The notes: generated by a model not told the origin, from the sequence alone. Numbered from the stretch's first letter, positions 17,014 to 26,070 are shown. The stretch: DNA of 50,507 nt from Streptomyces xylophagus (GCF_000716435.1 NZ_JNWO01000045.1:1-50507), one strand, 5' to 3'. A program made the numbers and translations.

Positions 17014-17867
17014 CCACGCCAACTCACCTGCACCGCAAGTCGCGCAGCACCTGGACCCCGGCTCAGATCGCCCTGACGACGGTCGCCGCCGCCCTCTCCC
17101 TCATCTGGCTCTCCCCCCTCGTCTGGGCCCTGTCCACCTCCCTCAAAACCCCGACGGAATCGGTCGCGTCCCCGCACTGGATCCCGGACCACTTCACCCT
17201 GGAGTCCTGGAAGGGAGTCCTCGACGCCGGCAACATCCCCAACTGGTTCGTGAACTCGGTCGTCGTCTCGGTCTGCGTCACCGTGATCGTGCTCCTGGTC
17301 GCCTCCCTCGCGGCCTACGGCTTCGCCCGCACCGAGTTCCGCGGCAAGGGCACCCTGATGGCGCTCACGATGGCGGGCCTGATGTTCTCCCCGGCGATCC
17401 TGGGCGTACCGCTGTTCACGACGGTCCAGTCGCTCGGGATGGTCGACACGTACTGGGGCATGATCCTCCCGCAGTGCGCCCCGGCCGCGATGGTCTACAT
17501 CCTCTACAAGTTCTTCCAGTCACTGCCGAAGGAGCTGGAGGAGGCCGCGTTCATCGACGGCGCGGGCCGCTGGCGGATCTTCTTCACCATCGTCCTGCCC
17601 CTGTCGAAACCGTCCCTGTCGGCGGTCGGCATCTTCACCTTCATCGCCTCCTGGAACAACTTCATCTGGCCCTACATGGTGACCAACAACCCCGACCTGA
17701 TGACCATGCCCAACGGCATCGCCACCGTGCAGAACGCCTTCGGCATCGTCTGGCCCCAGCTCATGGCCGGCGGCCTCATCGCCGGCCTCCCGCTGATCGT
17801 CGTGTTCGTCTTCTTCCAGAGCCAGATCGTGCGGGGCGTAGCCCACACGGGCCTGGCAGGCCAGTAA
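17010..17867 (+). CDS. Sugar ABC transporter permease (MalG type)
   Basis: 285 residues from MTTPTHLHRKSRS; start overlaps the previous stop by 4 bases (17010-17013). Six helices with a short N-terminus, typical of the second permease in these systems. The EAA loop reads LEEAAFIDGAGRWRIFFTIV, near residue 180. It pairs with the MalF-type permease to import the sugar delivered by the Tat-exported binding protein. Only 21 bases separate it from the arabinanase gene, with a ribosome site GGAGG in between, so all belong to one transcript. Confidence 0.9.
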   Translation: MTTPTHLHRKSRSTWTPAQIALTTVAAALSLIWLSPLVWALSTSLKTPTESVASPHWIPDHFTLESWKGVLDAGNIPNWFVNSVVVSVCVTVIVLLVASLAAYGFARTEFRGKGTLMALTMAGLMFSPAILGVPLFTTVQSLGMVDTYWGMILPQCAPAAMVYILYKFFQSLPKELEEAAFIDGAGRWRIFFTIVLPLSKPSLSAVGIFTFIASWNNFIWPYMVTNNPDLMTMPNGIATVQNAFGIVWPQLMAGGLIAGLPLIVVFVFFQSQIVRGVAHTGLAGQ

Positions 17868-17888
17868 CTCACCGATGGAGGCACTGAG

Positions 17889-18857
17889 TTGAAGAGCCTG
17901 AGACTTACGACCCTGATCGCCGCCGCGACGTTCGCGCTGCTCCCCTCCACGGCCCGGGCGGACGTCACCTACCCCGACCCCCAGCCCATCACAGGCCAGC
18001 AGATCATCCACGACCCCACGGTCATCCACCTCAAGTCCGGTGGCTACGTGGCCTATTCGACCGGCGGCATCATCGGCGCCCGCACGTCCAGGGACCGGGT
18101 CCAGTGGGACGACGCGGGCAACGCCTTCGCCGCGCCCCCGAGTTGGTGGTACGAGTACAACGCGACCGGCGACCCCTGGGCACCCGACCTCTCCTACCGC
18201 GCCGGCCGCTACTGGCTCTACTACGCCGTCTCCTCCTGGGGCACCAACCACTCCGCGATCGGCGTAGCCACCTCCCCGACCGGCCTCCCCGGCATCTGGA
18301 CCGACCACGGCAAGGCGTTCACCTCGGAGACCACGGACGCCTGGAACGCCATAGACCCGGCCGTCGTCCAGGCCGACGGCAGACTCTGGATGGCGTTCGG
18401 CTCGTACTGGACGGGCATCCGCATGGTCCAACTCGACCCCGCAACGGGCAAGGCACTCGCCAACGCCCCCGTGGAACACCTGGCAACCCGCCCGGACGCG
18501 CCGTACGCGGTGGAGGGTGCGTATGTGCTCAAGCACGGCGCCTACTACTACCTCTTCGCGTCGTACGACGCGTGCTGCGCGGGCGTGAACTCGACGTACA
18601 AGATCCGGGTGGGCAGGGCGACGACGGTGACAGGCCCATACGCGGACAGCACAGGCAAGCCAATGCTGGACGGCGGCGGCGACCTGCTCCTGGCAACCCA
18701 CGGCCGCTACATAGGCCCGGGCGGCGAATCCATCTTCCAAGACAAAGGTAAGGATGTCTTGGCATACCACTACTACGACGGAGAGGATAACGGCACCCCC
18801 AAGCTGGGGCTCAACACCCTGAGCTGGACAAGAGACGGCTGGCCAAAGGTCTTTTAG
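17889..18857 (+). CDS. Secreted arabinan endo-1,5-alpha-L-arabinanase (GH43)
   Basis: 322 residues from a TTG at 17889, chosen because GGAGG lies 7 bases upstream and the N-terminus is a Sec signal (MKSLRLTTLIAAATFALLPS, cut near ARA-D25). The five-blade GH43 catalytic residues are visible: general base D42 (IIHDPTV), pKa-modulating D156 (NAIDPAVV) and acid E209 (AVEGAYVLK). It hydrolyses alpha-1,5-linked arabinan outside the cell, feeding the importer just upstream. The stop codon TAG is formed by the first bases of copy 4 of the 27-bp element, so the original 3' end may have been replaced. The last ~80 codons use many A-ending forms, unlike the first half. Confidence 0.88.
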   Translation: MKSLRLTTLIAAATFALLPSTARADVTYPDPQPITGQQIIHDPTVIHLKSGGYVAYSTGGIIGARTSRDRVQWDDAGNAFAAPPSWWYEYNATGDPWAPDLSYRAGRYWLYYAVSSWGTNHSAIGVATSPTGLPGIWTDHGKAFTSETTDAWNAIDPAVVQADGRLWMAFGSYWTGIRMVQLDPATGKALANAPVEHLATRPDAPYAVEGAYVLKHGAYYYLFASYDACCAGVNSTYKIRVGRATTVTGPYADSTGKPMLDGGGDLLLATHGRYIGPGGESIFQDKGKDVLAYHYYDGEDNGTPKLGLNTLSWTRDGWPKVF

Positions 18858-18883
18858 GGGCGCGGGGAACTGCGCGACCAGCC
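18857..18883 (+). repeat. Dispersed 27-bp element, copy 4
   Basis: Plus-strand GGGGCGCGGGGAACTGCGCG then ACCAGCC. Its first G is the last base of the GH43 stop codon TAG. It occupies the 68-bp gap before the GH51 gene, in the direction of transcription. Confidence 0.92.
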
Positions 18884-18925
18884 ACAACGCACCGGCAGAC
18901 AAAACTCAACCCCCGGAAGGAAGCA

Positions 18926-20440
18926 ATGCGCACCGCCCGCTTCACCCTCGACCCCGCCTTCACAGTCGGCGAAGTCAACCCCCGCCTCTTCGGCTCCTTC
19001 GTGGAACACCTCGGCCGCTGCGTCTACACCGGCATCTTCGAACCGGACCACCCCACAGCGGACGCGGAAGGCCTCCGCCAGGACGTCCTGGACCTGGTGA
19101 GAGAACTCGGCGTCACCACCATCCGCTACCCCGGCGGCAACTTCGTCTCCGGCTACAAGTGGGAAGACTCGGTAGGCCCCGCAGAGAATCGACCCCGCCG
19201 CCTCGACCTCGCCTGGCGCTCGACGGAGTCCAACCGCTTCGGCCTCTCCGAGTACATCGCGTTCCTGAAGAAGCTCGGCCCCCAGGCAGAACCGATGATG
19301 GCGATCAACCTCGGCACCCGAGGAGTCGCCGAGGCCCTGGAACTCCAGGAGTACGCCAACCACCCCTCCGGCACGACCCTCTCCGAGCAGCGCGTGGCCC
19401 ACGGCGACAAGGAACCCTTCGGCATCAAGGTCTGGTGTCTCGGCAACGAGATGGACGGCCCCTGGCAGACGGGCCACAAGACCGCCGAGGAGTACGGCAG
19501 GATCGCCGCCGAGACGGCCCGCGCGATGCGCCAGATCGACGCCGGTGTCGAACTCGTCGCCTGCGGCTCCTCCTCCCAGGCCATGCCGACCTTCGCCGAG
19601 TGGGAGTCGACGGTCCTCCAGGAGACGTACGACCTGGTCGACTACATCTCGCTGCACGCCTACTACCAGCCGACCGACGGAGACCTCGACTCCTTCGTCG
19701 CCTCCGCCGTCGACATGGAGTCCTTCATCGAGAACGTGGTCGCGACCGCCGACCACGTGGGCGCCCGCCTCAAGTCGAAGAAGAAGATCAACCTCTCCTT
19801 CGACGAGTGGAACGTCTGGTACACGTCGGACTGGGAGGAGCAGGCGAAGAACGCGGACCCCGCCGACTGGCCGGAGGCCCCGCGCCTCCTGGAGGACAAC
19901 TACAGCGTCATGGACGCGGTGGTCTTCGGCTCGCTCCTGATCGCGCTGCTCCGGCACGCGGACCGCGTCACCGTCGCCTGTCTCGCCCAGCTCGTCAACG
20001 TCATCGCGCCGATCATGACCGAGCCGGGCGGCCCGGCCTGGCGGCAGACGACGTTCTTCCCGTTCGCGCAGGCGTCGAAGTACGGGCGCGGCCAGGTCCT
20101 GGACGTCCGCGTCGACTCCCCGACGCACGAGACGAAGAAGTACGGCGAGGCCGACCTGCTGCACGCCACGGCGGTGCGCGGCGAGGACGGTTCGGTCACG
20201 GTGTTCGCCGTCAACCGGAGCCGTACCGAGTCGCTCCCGCTCCAAGTCGGCCTGAACGGGCTGGACTTGACGTCGGTCGTCGAGCACAGCGCCCTCGCGG
20301 ACGCCGACCCGGACGCCCGCAACACGCTGGCCGACCCGGAGCGGGTGGCCCCGCACCAGGTCGAGGGCACCGCCCTCCAGGACGGCACCCTGACCGCCGT
20401 ACTGGAGCCGCTGTCCTGGAACATGATCAGGATCAGCTGA
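18926..20440 (+). CDS. Cytoplasmic alpha-N-arabinofuranosidase (GH51)
   Basis: 504 residues, the usual length for bacterial GH51. No signal peptide, so it acts inside the cell on imported arabino-oligosaccharides and releases L-arabinose. The acid/base is E175 (CLGNEMDG) and the nucleophile E294 (LSFDEWNVWY), both in canonical context; a C-terminal beta-sandwich follows from about residue 385. Start ATG at 18926 has GGAAGGAAG just upstream. It is the last gene of the importer/GH43 run, with copy 4 of the 27-bp element in between; whether the element reduces read-through is unknown. It converges on the GH35 gene, the two stops being 30 bp apart with no clear terminator. Confidence 0.92.
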   Translation: MRTARFTLDPAFTVGEVNPRLFGSFVEHLGRCVYTGIFEPDHPTADAEGLRQDVLDLVRELGVTTIRYPGGNFVSGYKWEDSVGPAENRPRRLDLAWRSTESNRFGLSEYIAFLKKLGPQAEPMMAINLGTRGVAEALELQEYANHPSGTTLSEQRVAHGDKEPFGIKVWCLGNEMDGPWQTGHKTAEEYGRIAAETARAMRQIDAGVELVACGSSSQAMPTFAEWESTVLQETYDLVDYISLHAYYQPTDGDLDSFVASAVDMESFIENVVATADHVGARLKSKKKINLSFDEWNVWYTSDWEEQAKNADPADWPEAPRLLEDNYSVMDAVVFGSLLIALLRHADRVTVACLAQLVNVIAPIMTEPGGPAWRQTTFFPFAQASKYGRGQVLDVRVDSPTHETKKYGEADLLHATAVRGEDGSVTVFAVNRSRTESLPLQVGLNGLDLTSVVEHSALADADPDARNTLADPERVAPHQVEGTALQDGTLTAVLEPLSWNMIRIS

Positions 20441-20470
20441 ACCGCAGCAGAGCCCTGAACCGAAGCAGAA

Positions 20471-23446
20471 CTACCGGCCGGGGGAGGCCACCGGCGAGAC
20501 CGGTACTCCTCCGGCCGCGCTGCCCAGCAGGGTCAGGCGTACGTCCTTCGGGCCCGCCGGTGTGGTGCCGTCGGACAGGACTGCCAGCGCGAGTGTGTTG
20601 GTGCCACGTGTGCGGAGGATCCCGTTCGGCAGGGCGAAGGTGTGCTGCGGGCCCACGTCGTTGATGTACTGGCCCATGTTCCAGCCGTTCAGGAAGATCT
20701 GGACGCGGTAGGCGCGTGCCGGGTCGTCGTCGAGGACGAGGCCGATCGAGGCGTCGATGCCGGTGTCCACGGCGAGCTTGAAGGTGGTCCGGTACCAGGC
20801 CACGCCCTGCCGCTGGTCGGCGCGGGGGAGGGTGACGGCCTCCCAGCCGGAGTCGGCGTAGTCCGGCAGATGCCAGCCCTCGCGTTCGCCGTACAGGCCG
20901 CCGTTGTTCTGCGGCCCGCGCACCGGGTCGGGAGTCGTCTCGCCCTGGATGCGCCAACTCACCTTCGGGGAGGCGCCCTTGAAGGTCGCGGCGGTCAGAC
21001 CGCGGGCCACCTTGTGGGTGTCGAGGGCCTTGCCGTCCTGGTCGTGCTGCATGCGCCGGACGAGGACGGACAGGACGTGGGGGCCGGCCGTGCGCAGCTT
21101 CTCCGGGACGGTGAGAGTCGGCTTGGCGGTCCAACTGCCCTGCCGCACACTGCTGGTGGTCGGTACCGGCATCCGGTGTGTGCCCAGCGGTTCGCCGTCG
21201 AGCCAGGCCATCAGCAGGCCCTGGGTGCCGGTGCTGTAGGCGAGGGTCACCGATTCCAGGGCGTCGGTGGTGGCCGTGGTGAAGCGGCCCCGGTACCAGA
21301 CATCGCCGTAGTGGAAGCCGTAGTCGTCCGCGAAGAGCACGGGCTGTCCGGCGGGGACGGCCGTCGTGCTGAACGTCGAAGTCCTGTTCGCCGCCGTCCA
21401 CTTGGAGTCGTCGAAGGCGACCGCGGCCTCCTGGTTCTCCACCTTCCGCCGCCAGCCGTCGAGCGCGGGCAGCGGTACGGCGGGCACCCCGGGCAGCAGC
21501 GCGTCCGGGTTCGAGCGCAGGCTCCCGGCGTTGGTGACGGTCGCGGGCACGGCCTGTCCGTTCCAGGTGACCGTGGCGATGCCGCGCGGGCCCCACACCT
21601 CCAGGCCGGTCTCGCCGATGACGTCGCCGGTGAGCTGGGCGGTCGTGCCGCTGACGGTGGCCTCGCGCAGCAGTGCCGGACCGTAGACCAGCGCGGTGCC
21701 CGAACCGGTCTCGTACGGCCACAGGCGGACGGAGGTGGCCTCGTCGGCGAAGAGGAGCAGGAGGGGGTTGTCGACGCCGCCGCCCTGGACGAGGACCCGG
21801 GTCAGGCCGCCGATGCCGAGCGGGACGGTGATGTGCAGGAGACCGCTGTTCCACACCCAGGCGGCCTGTGCGTCGAGCCGGGTCACCACCGGCTCCTCCG
21901 GGCAGTCGAGCACGACGTGGGCCATCTCGCCGCGCTTCCCGGCGAACACGGCGAGGTCCTGCCGGCCGGTGGTGAGGGACATCATCGGTGTGATCGTCGA
22001 GTACCTCAACTTGCGTCCGTTGAGCGCGAGTTGGGTGACAAGGAGACGCGCGTCCTGGGCCGCGACGGTGACCTCGATGTCGTCGGTCGCCGTCGGCAGC
22101 GTCGAGGTCACCGCCTCCGTGCCGTCGTTGCGCAGGACGTAGACGTGGGAGCCGGTGTCGGCGTTGGTGAGGTGGTAGACCTTCAGGCCGTCGGCCTTGA
22201 CGTCCGCCGCCTTGTCCAGCTTGGCGAAGTCGGGCACGGTGCGCAGCAGATGGCCGAGCTGGTGCATCGGGACGAGCTTCGCGGTCGGGTTGCGGCCCTC
22301 GTCGAAGGCGGCGCCGTAGTCGTACGACGTGTAGACGACCGGCGCGGGCAGCCAGCCCCACGAGGTGCCGCCGAAGGTCATGTAGACGCTGTGCAGGGTG
22401 AGTCCGTTGGCGAGGTTGGTGAGATAGAAGCGGCGCTCGTACGCCGCGTCACGCGTCCGGCGTGACTCCGCGTACCCCTTGCCCTCGAACCAGGACCCGC
22501 CCCACGGGTCGAACCAGCCACCCCCGAACTCGGGCACGAAACCAGGGGTCTTGGGGCTGGCGGTGGCCCCGCCCTTCGCCCCGCCGATCCCGAAGTGCCC
22601 CCAGTCCGGCGGTAGTTGGGACGGCGAGGGATAGCCGTCGAAGCCGTACAGCCAACCGCCCGTGTCGGTACCGGTGTCGAAGGACCCCGGGGTCCAATAG
22701 CCGTTGCGGCCCTTGTCGTTGTGGAACAGGGGGACGTCGATGCCGTCGGCGCGCACCTTCTTGTACAGGTGGGACATGTAGGCGGTGCCGTCCGGGTGGG
22801 TCACCTGGCCGTCGTACTCGTTCTCGATCTGGTAGAGCAGCACCGTGCCCGTGCCCCGGGTGAACAGGTGCTTCGACACAATGGAGTTGACCTGGGTCAG
22901 CCACTCGTCGACGTGCGAGAGATACGTCGGGTCGGCCGTCCTGGCGGTGCCCTTGGTGGCGGTCAGCCAGCCGGGGAAGCCGCCGGCGTCGATCTCGGCG
23001 TTGATGTACGGGCCGGGGCGCAGGATGACGTAGAGGCCGGTCTCGGCGGCCATGCGCAGGAACAGGTCGAGGTCGCGGACGCCCGTGAAGTCGTAGCTGC
23101 CCTGGGCGGGGGAGTGGTAGTTCCACGAGACGTAGATGCTGACCGCGTTGTAGCCGAAGGCGCGCATCTTCTGCAGGACGTCGAGCCACAGGGACGGGCT
23201 CGGCAGCCGGAAGGGGTGCATCTCGCCCGACCACAGGACCAGGCGTTTTCCGTCGACGATCAGGGAGTAGCGGTCGTAGCCGATCGTGTGGCTGAGGCCG
23301 TCCGCGCTCGGTGGGGCGGGGGCCGGGCCGGTCGGCACGACGTGTGCGGCGTACGCGTCGCCACCGCCGCCGCTGCCACCGCCCAGCGCGAATCCGAGCG
23401 CGGCCGTGCCCGCGAGGGTGCTGAAGGTACGCCTGCTCAGCTCCAC
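20471..23446 (-). CDS. Secreted beta-galactosidase (GH35), Tat-exported
   Basis: 991 residues from a GTG at 23446, supported by GGAGG 8 bases upstream and an immediate twin-arginine signal (VELSRRTFSTLAGTAALGFA). The GH35 barrel follows: acid/base E210 (YQIENEYDG) and nucleophile E306 (FVPEFGGGWFDPWGG), with the SWNYHSP and GPYINAEIDAGG regions in between. Beta-sandwich and jelly-roll galactose-binding domains fill about residues 370-990. It removes terminal beta-galactosyl residues from plant polysaccharides outside the cell, complementing the arabinanase: arabinogalactan and galactan side chains of pectin are natural joint targets (inference). A longer frame reaching 23566 would start before the ribosome site and is not favoured. 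Confidence 0.9.
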   Translation of the reverse strand: MELSRRTFSTLAGTAALGFALGGGSGGGGDAYAAHVVPTGPAPAPPSADGLSHTIGYDRYSLIVDGKRLVLWSGEMHPFRLPSPSLWLDVLQKMRAFGYNAVSIYVSWNYHSPAQGSYDFTGVRDLDLFLRMAAETGLYVILRPGPYINAEIDAGGFPGWLTATKGTARTADPTYLSHVDEWLTQVNSIVSKHLFTRGTGTVLLYQIENEYDGQVTHPDGTAYMSHLYKKVRADGIDVPLFHNDKGRNGYWTPGSFDTGTDTGGWLYGFDGYPSPSQLPPDWGHFGIGGAKGGATASPKTPGFVPEFGGGWFDPWGGSWFEGKGYAESRRTRDAAYERRFYLTNLANGLTLHSVYMTFGGTSWGWLPAPVVYTSYDYGAAFDEGRNPTAKLVPMHQLGHLLRTVPDFAKLDKAADVKADGLKVYHLTNADTGSHVYVLRNDGTEAVTSTLPTATDDIEVTVAAQDARLLVTQLALNGRKLRYSTITPMMSLTTGRQDLAVFAGKRGEMAHVVLDCPEEPVVTRLDAQAAWVWNSGLLHITVPLGIGGLTRVLVQGGGVDNPLLLLFADEATSVRLWPYETGSGTALVYGPALLREATVSGTTAQLTGDVIGETGLEVWGPRGIATVTWNGQAVPATVTNAGSLRSNPDALLPGVPAVPLPALDGWRRKVENQEAAVAFDDSKWTAANRTSTFSTTAVPAGQPVLFADDYGFHYGDVWYRGRFTTATTDALESVTLAYSTGTQGLLMAWLDGEPLGTHRMPVPTTSSVRQGSWTAKPTLTVPEKLRTAGPHVLSVLVRRMQHDQDGKALDTHKVARGLTAATFKGASPKVSWRIQGETTPDPVRGPQNNGGLYGEREGWHLPDYADSGWEAVTLPRADQRQGVAWYRTTFKLAVDTGIDASIGLVLDDDPARAYRVQIFLNGWNMGQYINDVGPQHTFALPNGILRTRGTNTLALAVLSDGTTPAGPKDVRLTLLGSAAGGVPVSPVASPGR

Positions 23447-23564
23447 TGGAAGCTCCTCCCGGGTCCGGACCGTCGGCGGCACGTGCGAAGCCATTTTCCG
23501 TGGTGATCCCAGGAGGCCGTCGTGCGGGGTCATTCTGTACGCCAGAACGGCCCACAATGGACGC

Positions 23565-24023
23565 ATGAGGATCTCGGCACGGGCGGATTACGCGGTACGG
23601 GCGGTACTGGAGCTCGCCGTACGGGGTGACGACGGCCCGCTGAAGGCCGAGACCATCGCCACGACGCAGGACATCCCGCACAAGTTTCTGGAGGGGATTC
23701 TCGGCGATCTCCGGCGCGCCGGGATCGTCGACAGCCGGCGTGGCGGGGGTGGCGGCTACCGGCTGGCGCGCGCCGCGACCGCGATCACCGTCGCGGACGT
23801 GATCCGCGCGGTGGACGGCCCGATCGTGTCCGTGCGCGGCGAACGCCCCACGGGCCTCGCCTACACCGGCACCGCCGAACCGCTCCTCCCCCTGTGGATC
23901 GCCCTGCGCGCCAACGTCCGCAAGATCCTGGAGGGCGTCACCCTCGCCGACATCGCGGCGGACGCCCTGCCGGAACCGGTACGGGCACTGGCGGCGGAAC
24001 CGGCGGCCTGGGAGAACCCATGA
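23565..24023 (+). CDS. Rrf2-family transcriptional regulator without cysteines
   Basis: 152 residues from MRISARADYAVRAVLELAV. The winged helix-turn-helix of the Rrf2 family covers about 1-85, with IPHKFLEGILGDLRRAGIVDS as recognition region and RRGGGGGYRLAR as the wing. Iron-sulphur members (IscR, NsrR, RsrR) bind their cluster through Cys or other residues near position 90-110; this protein contains no Cys at all, so it belongs to the cluster-free group or uses another signal. Divergent from the GH35 gene across 118 bp, it could control that gene or the small frame after it. A longer upstream frame overlapping GH35 is a shadow. Confidence 0.85.
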   Translation: MRISARADYAVRAVLELAVRGDDGPLKAETIATTQDIPHKFLEGILGDLRRAGIVDSRRGGGGGYRLARAATAITVADVIRAVDGPIVSVRGERPTGLAYTGTAEPLLPLWIALRANVRKILEGVTLADIAADALPEPVRALAAEPAAWENP

Positions 24024-24041
24024 CAAATCGACCTGTACAGG

Positions 24042-24197
24042 ATGTGGCTGTACGGGATGTGGCTGAACCATATGTGGCTGAACCATATGTGGGCTGCCGT
24101 CCTGGCGTACTCGGTCCGCGCCTGGCGCCGGGAGAGGGCGGGGCAGGCGTGGACCGAGTCCGAGTCCGCCGAAGGACGGCAGCCGACCGGGGTGTGA
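24042..24197 (+). CDS. Possible 51-residue Trp/Met-rich peptide with MWLNH repeats
   Basis: ATG at 24042 opens MWLYG-MWLNH-MWLNH-MWAAV followed by LAYSVRAWRRERAGQAWTES and a short tail. The 15-base unit ATGTGGCTGAACCAT occurs twice in tandem and the preceding and following units are degenerate copies. Trp-rich, then amphipathic/basic: plausible as a small membrane-active or membrane-bound peptide. No strong ribosome site is visible. A competing frame starts at ATG 24020, overlapping the Rrf2 stop, but its product runs into the antisense of the dioxygenase and looks random. Coding status is uncertain and needs expression data or homologues. Confidence 0.4.
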   Translation: MWLYGMWLNHMWLNHMWAAVLAYSVRAWRRERAGQAWTESESAEGRQPTGV

Positions 24198-24240
24198 TCG
24201 GCGATCCCCGATCAGTGCTTCCTGATCATCTGCCTCCTGG

Positions 24241-25092
24241 TCAACTGGTGCTGACGCCCACGGTCAGGGTGGCCGTGTAGCCGTCGGACACGCTGGAGCC
24301 GAGCGCGGTCAGCGTGAGCAGACCGGACGCGGCGCCTCCGTCGTCGTAGATCGAGTCGTCGGCGAGGGCCGTCTCGGCGGTGGTGTTGTCCGAGTAGGGC
24401 GAGGTGGCCTGCACCGCTTCGTTGAGGTCCGCGTCGAAGAAGAGCTGGCCGGTGTGGACGACCGTGCCGCCGGTGTAGGTGCCGTCGGCGATGGTCACGT
24501 CCGTGTGCACCCGCATATGGACGTGGACCGCGCGGGAGACGTAGTGCCCCGGCCAGATGGAGATGAGACTCGCCTCGCCGCTGGAGTCGGTGAGGACACC
24601 GCCGCGCAGGAAGGTGCCGTCGTCGTCCTCGGTGTGGCCGTTCTTGCCGACGTAGCCGGAGTACTCGCCGAGCGCGTCGCAGTGCCAGAGCTCGACGAGG
24701 GCGTCGGCGAGCGGCGCGCAGTCGTTGTCCTGGTCGACGACGGTGAAGGTGTACTGGACCTCGACGCCCTCCTTGGTCTCCCTGATGTCCTCGCGGATCA
24801 GGGCGCCGTCGAGCGAGTACGGCCCCTCGGTGACCTCGGCGGTGAGGGTGCAGACCCCGCTGCTCGCGGACGCGTCCGTGGAGACGGTGGACGTCGCCTC
24901 CGATGCCGAAGTCGCCGTGGTGGAGCTTGAGTTGGTTGTGTCGGCCGAGGCGAAACCGGCGGCCGCGAGACCGCCCGCCACAGCCACGGTGCCGCCGCCG
25001 ATGAGGACGCGCCGGCGCTGGAGGCCCTTGTCCCGGCGGTGCCGGGCGGGCTCTTGGTCGTGCTGCTCGTTGTGCTCTCGTTTTCCCGTCAT
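24241..25092 (-). CDS. Secreted intradiol ring-cleavage dioxygenase-like protein (first of two)
   Basis: 283 residues from MTGKREHNEQHDQ. A Tat-like export signal (QRRRVLIGGGTVAVAGGLAA, about 25-45) and a Ser/Thr-rich linker precede the intradiol dioxygenase fold. The four non-haem Fe(III) ligands of the family are in place: Tyr in LWHCDALGEYSGY, Tyr in WPGHY, and two His in RAVHVHMRV. The family opens catechol-type rings, and secreted actinobacterial forms act on lignin-derived aromatics. A paralogue (26104-26886) lies 1 kb away on the same strand, separated by a DUF4360 gene. The upstream M-start at 25167 is less likely because the signal begins later. Confidence 0.85.
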   Translation of the reverse strand: MTGKREHNEQHDQEPARHRRDKGLQRRRVLIGGGTVAVAGGLAAAGFASADTTNSSSTTATSASEATSTVSTDASASSGVCTLTAEVTEGPYSLDGALIREDIRETKEGVEVQYTFTVVDQDNDCAPLADALVELWHCDALGEYSGYVGKNGHTEDDDGTFLRGGVLTDSSGEASLISIWPGHYVSRAVHVHMRVHTDVTIADGTYTGGTVVHTGQLFFDADLNEAVQATSPYSDNTTAETALADDSIYDDGGAASGLLTLTALGSSVSDGYTATLTVGVSTS

Positions 25093-25188
25093 GCCAGCGA
25101 AGCTAGGGCCGTATCTGAAGGATTCCTTAATGTGCGGCTGTGAAGGCCCTGGGGATGGATCGGTCAACGCCCCCTTATTTCAACAGAG

Positions 25189-25214
25189 TTCACACACTGT
25201 GGAGAGAGTGTGAA
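25189..25214. promoter_or_regulatory. Inverted repeat TTCACAC-N12-GTGTGAA upstream of DUF4360
   Basis: Arms of 7 bp, perfect, at 25189-25195 and 25208-25214, inside the 268-bp gap between the divergent dioxygenase and DUF4360 genes. Related TGTGAA/TTCACC and TTCACAGG sequences follow at about 25224-25244 and 25293-25300. A regulator-binding cluster is plausible. No gene is seen in the gap. Confidence 0.35.
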
Positions 25215-25360
25215 AGGCGCGTCTGTGAATGGCTTGAGTTCACCCTGACCGATTCCTGTGCCGCTCCCTACGATGCGAGCGCGCCGTCGGTCTTCACAGG
25301 AACTTCATTGGTTCTTCAAAGACTTGGGGCGCAGCCACCCCCCAACCCCAAGGAGAAACC

Positions 25361-26017
25361 ATGCCTGGTGGGCTCCTCCTGAGTGGTGCGGTCGCCGCAC
25401 TGCTCGCCACCGCGCTGCCGTCCGCGCAGCACTCGTCGTCGCCCGTGTTCGACGACCCGCCCCCGGACAAGATCGTCATCAACGTCGCCACCGTGAACGG
25501 CTCGGGCTGCCCGCAGGGCACGACGGCGGTCGCCGTCTCCGAGGACAACACCGCCTTCACGGTGACCTACAGCGCGTATCTCGCCCAGGTCGGCGGCAAC
25601 TCCGACCCCACGGCGTTCCGCAAGAACTGCCAGCTCAACCTGGTCGTCCACGTCCCGCAGGGCTTCACCTACGCCATCGCGAGCGTGGACTACCGCGGCT
25701 TCGCCTCGCTCCAACGCGGCGCGAGCGGTGCGCAGAAGGCCTCGTACTACTTCCAGGGCTCGTCGAGCACCGCGTCCAAGAACCACCCGTTCAACGGCCC
25801 CTACGACGACAACTGGCAGGCGACCGACAGCACCGACTGGGCCCAACTGGTCTGGGCGCCCTGTGGAGTTCAGCGCAACTTCAACATCAACACGGAGCTG
25901 AGGGTGGCCGCCGGTACCTCGTCGTTCAGTGCGGTCAGCTTCATGACGATGGACTCGACGGACGGCGACATCAGCACGGTGTACCACATGGCGTGGAAGG
26001 AGTGCCCGAGCTCCTGA
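25361..26017 (+). CDS. Secreted DUF4360-domain protein
   Basis: 218 residues from ATG 25361, with AAGGAG placed 6 bases upstream. A Sec signal (MPGGLLLSGAVAALLATALP, cut near SAQ) is followed by a DUF4360 domain: INVATVNGSGCPQGT near the start, a KNCQLNL segment, YRGFASLQRGASGAQKASYYF and a closing CPSS, with paired Cys expected to form disulphides. The family is extracellular and uncharacterised; it is widespread in fungi and actinobacteria. It lies between two secreted dioxygenases but on the other strand. A strong bidirectional terminator follows at 26035-26070. Confidence 0.85.
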   Translation: MPGGLLLSGAVAALLATALPSAQHSSSPVFDDPPPDKIVINVATVNGSGCPQGTTAVAVSEDNTAFTVTYSAYLAQVGGNSDPTAFRKNCQLNLVVHVPQGFTYAIASVDYRGFASLQRGASGAQKASYYFQGSSSTASKNHPFNGPYDDNWQATDSTDWAQLVWAPCGVQRNFNINTELRVAAGTSSFSAVSFMTMDSTDGDISTVYHMAWKECPSS

Positions 26018-26034
26018 CGTGAGCTGACATGAGG

Positions 26035-26070
26035 AAGGGGTGGCCCGTATCGCACCGCGGGCCACCCCTT
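26035..26070. terminator. Bidirectional hairpin terminator
   Basis: Perfect 13-bp arms (AAGGGGTGGCCCG and its complement, 26035-26047 and 26058-26070) with a 10-base loop, followed by TTTT on the plus strand. It lies between the convergent DUF4360 and second dioxygenase genes. Confidence 0.85.

Noticed and set aside
24020..24280. Frame starting MTNRPVQDVAVRDVAEPYV, overlapping the Rrf2 stop
   Set aside because: It runs into the antisense of the dioxygenase and its composition follows the shifted frame; the shorter Trp/Met frame is more coherent, though still uncertain.
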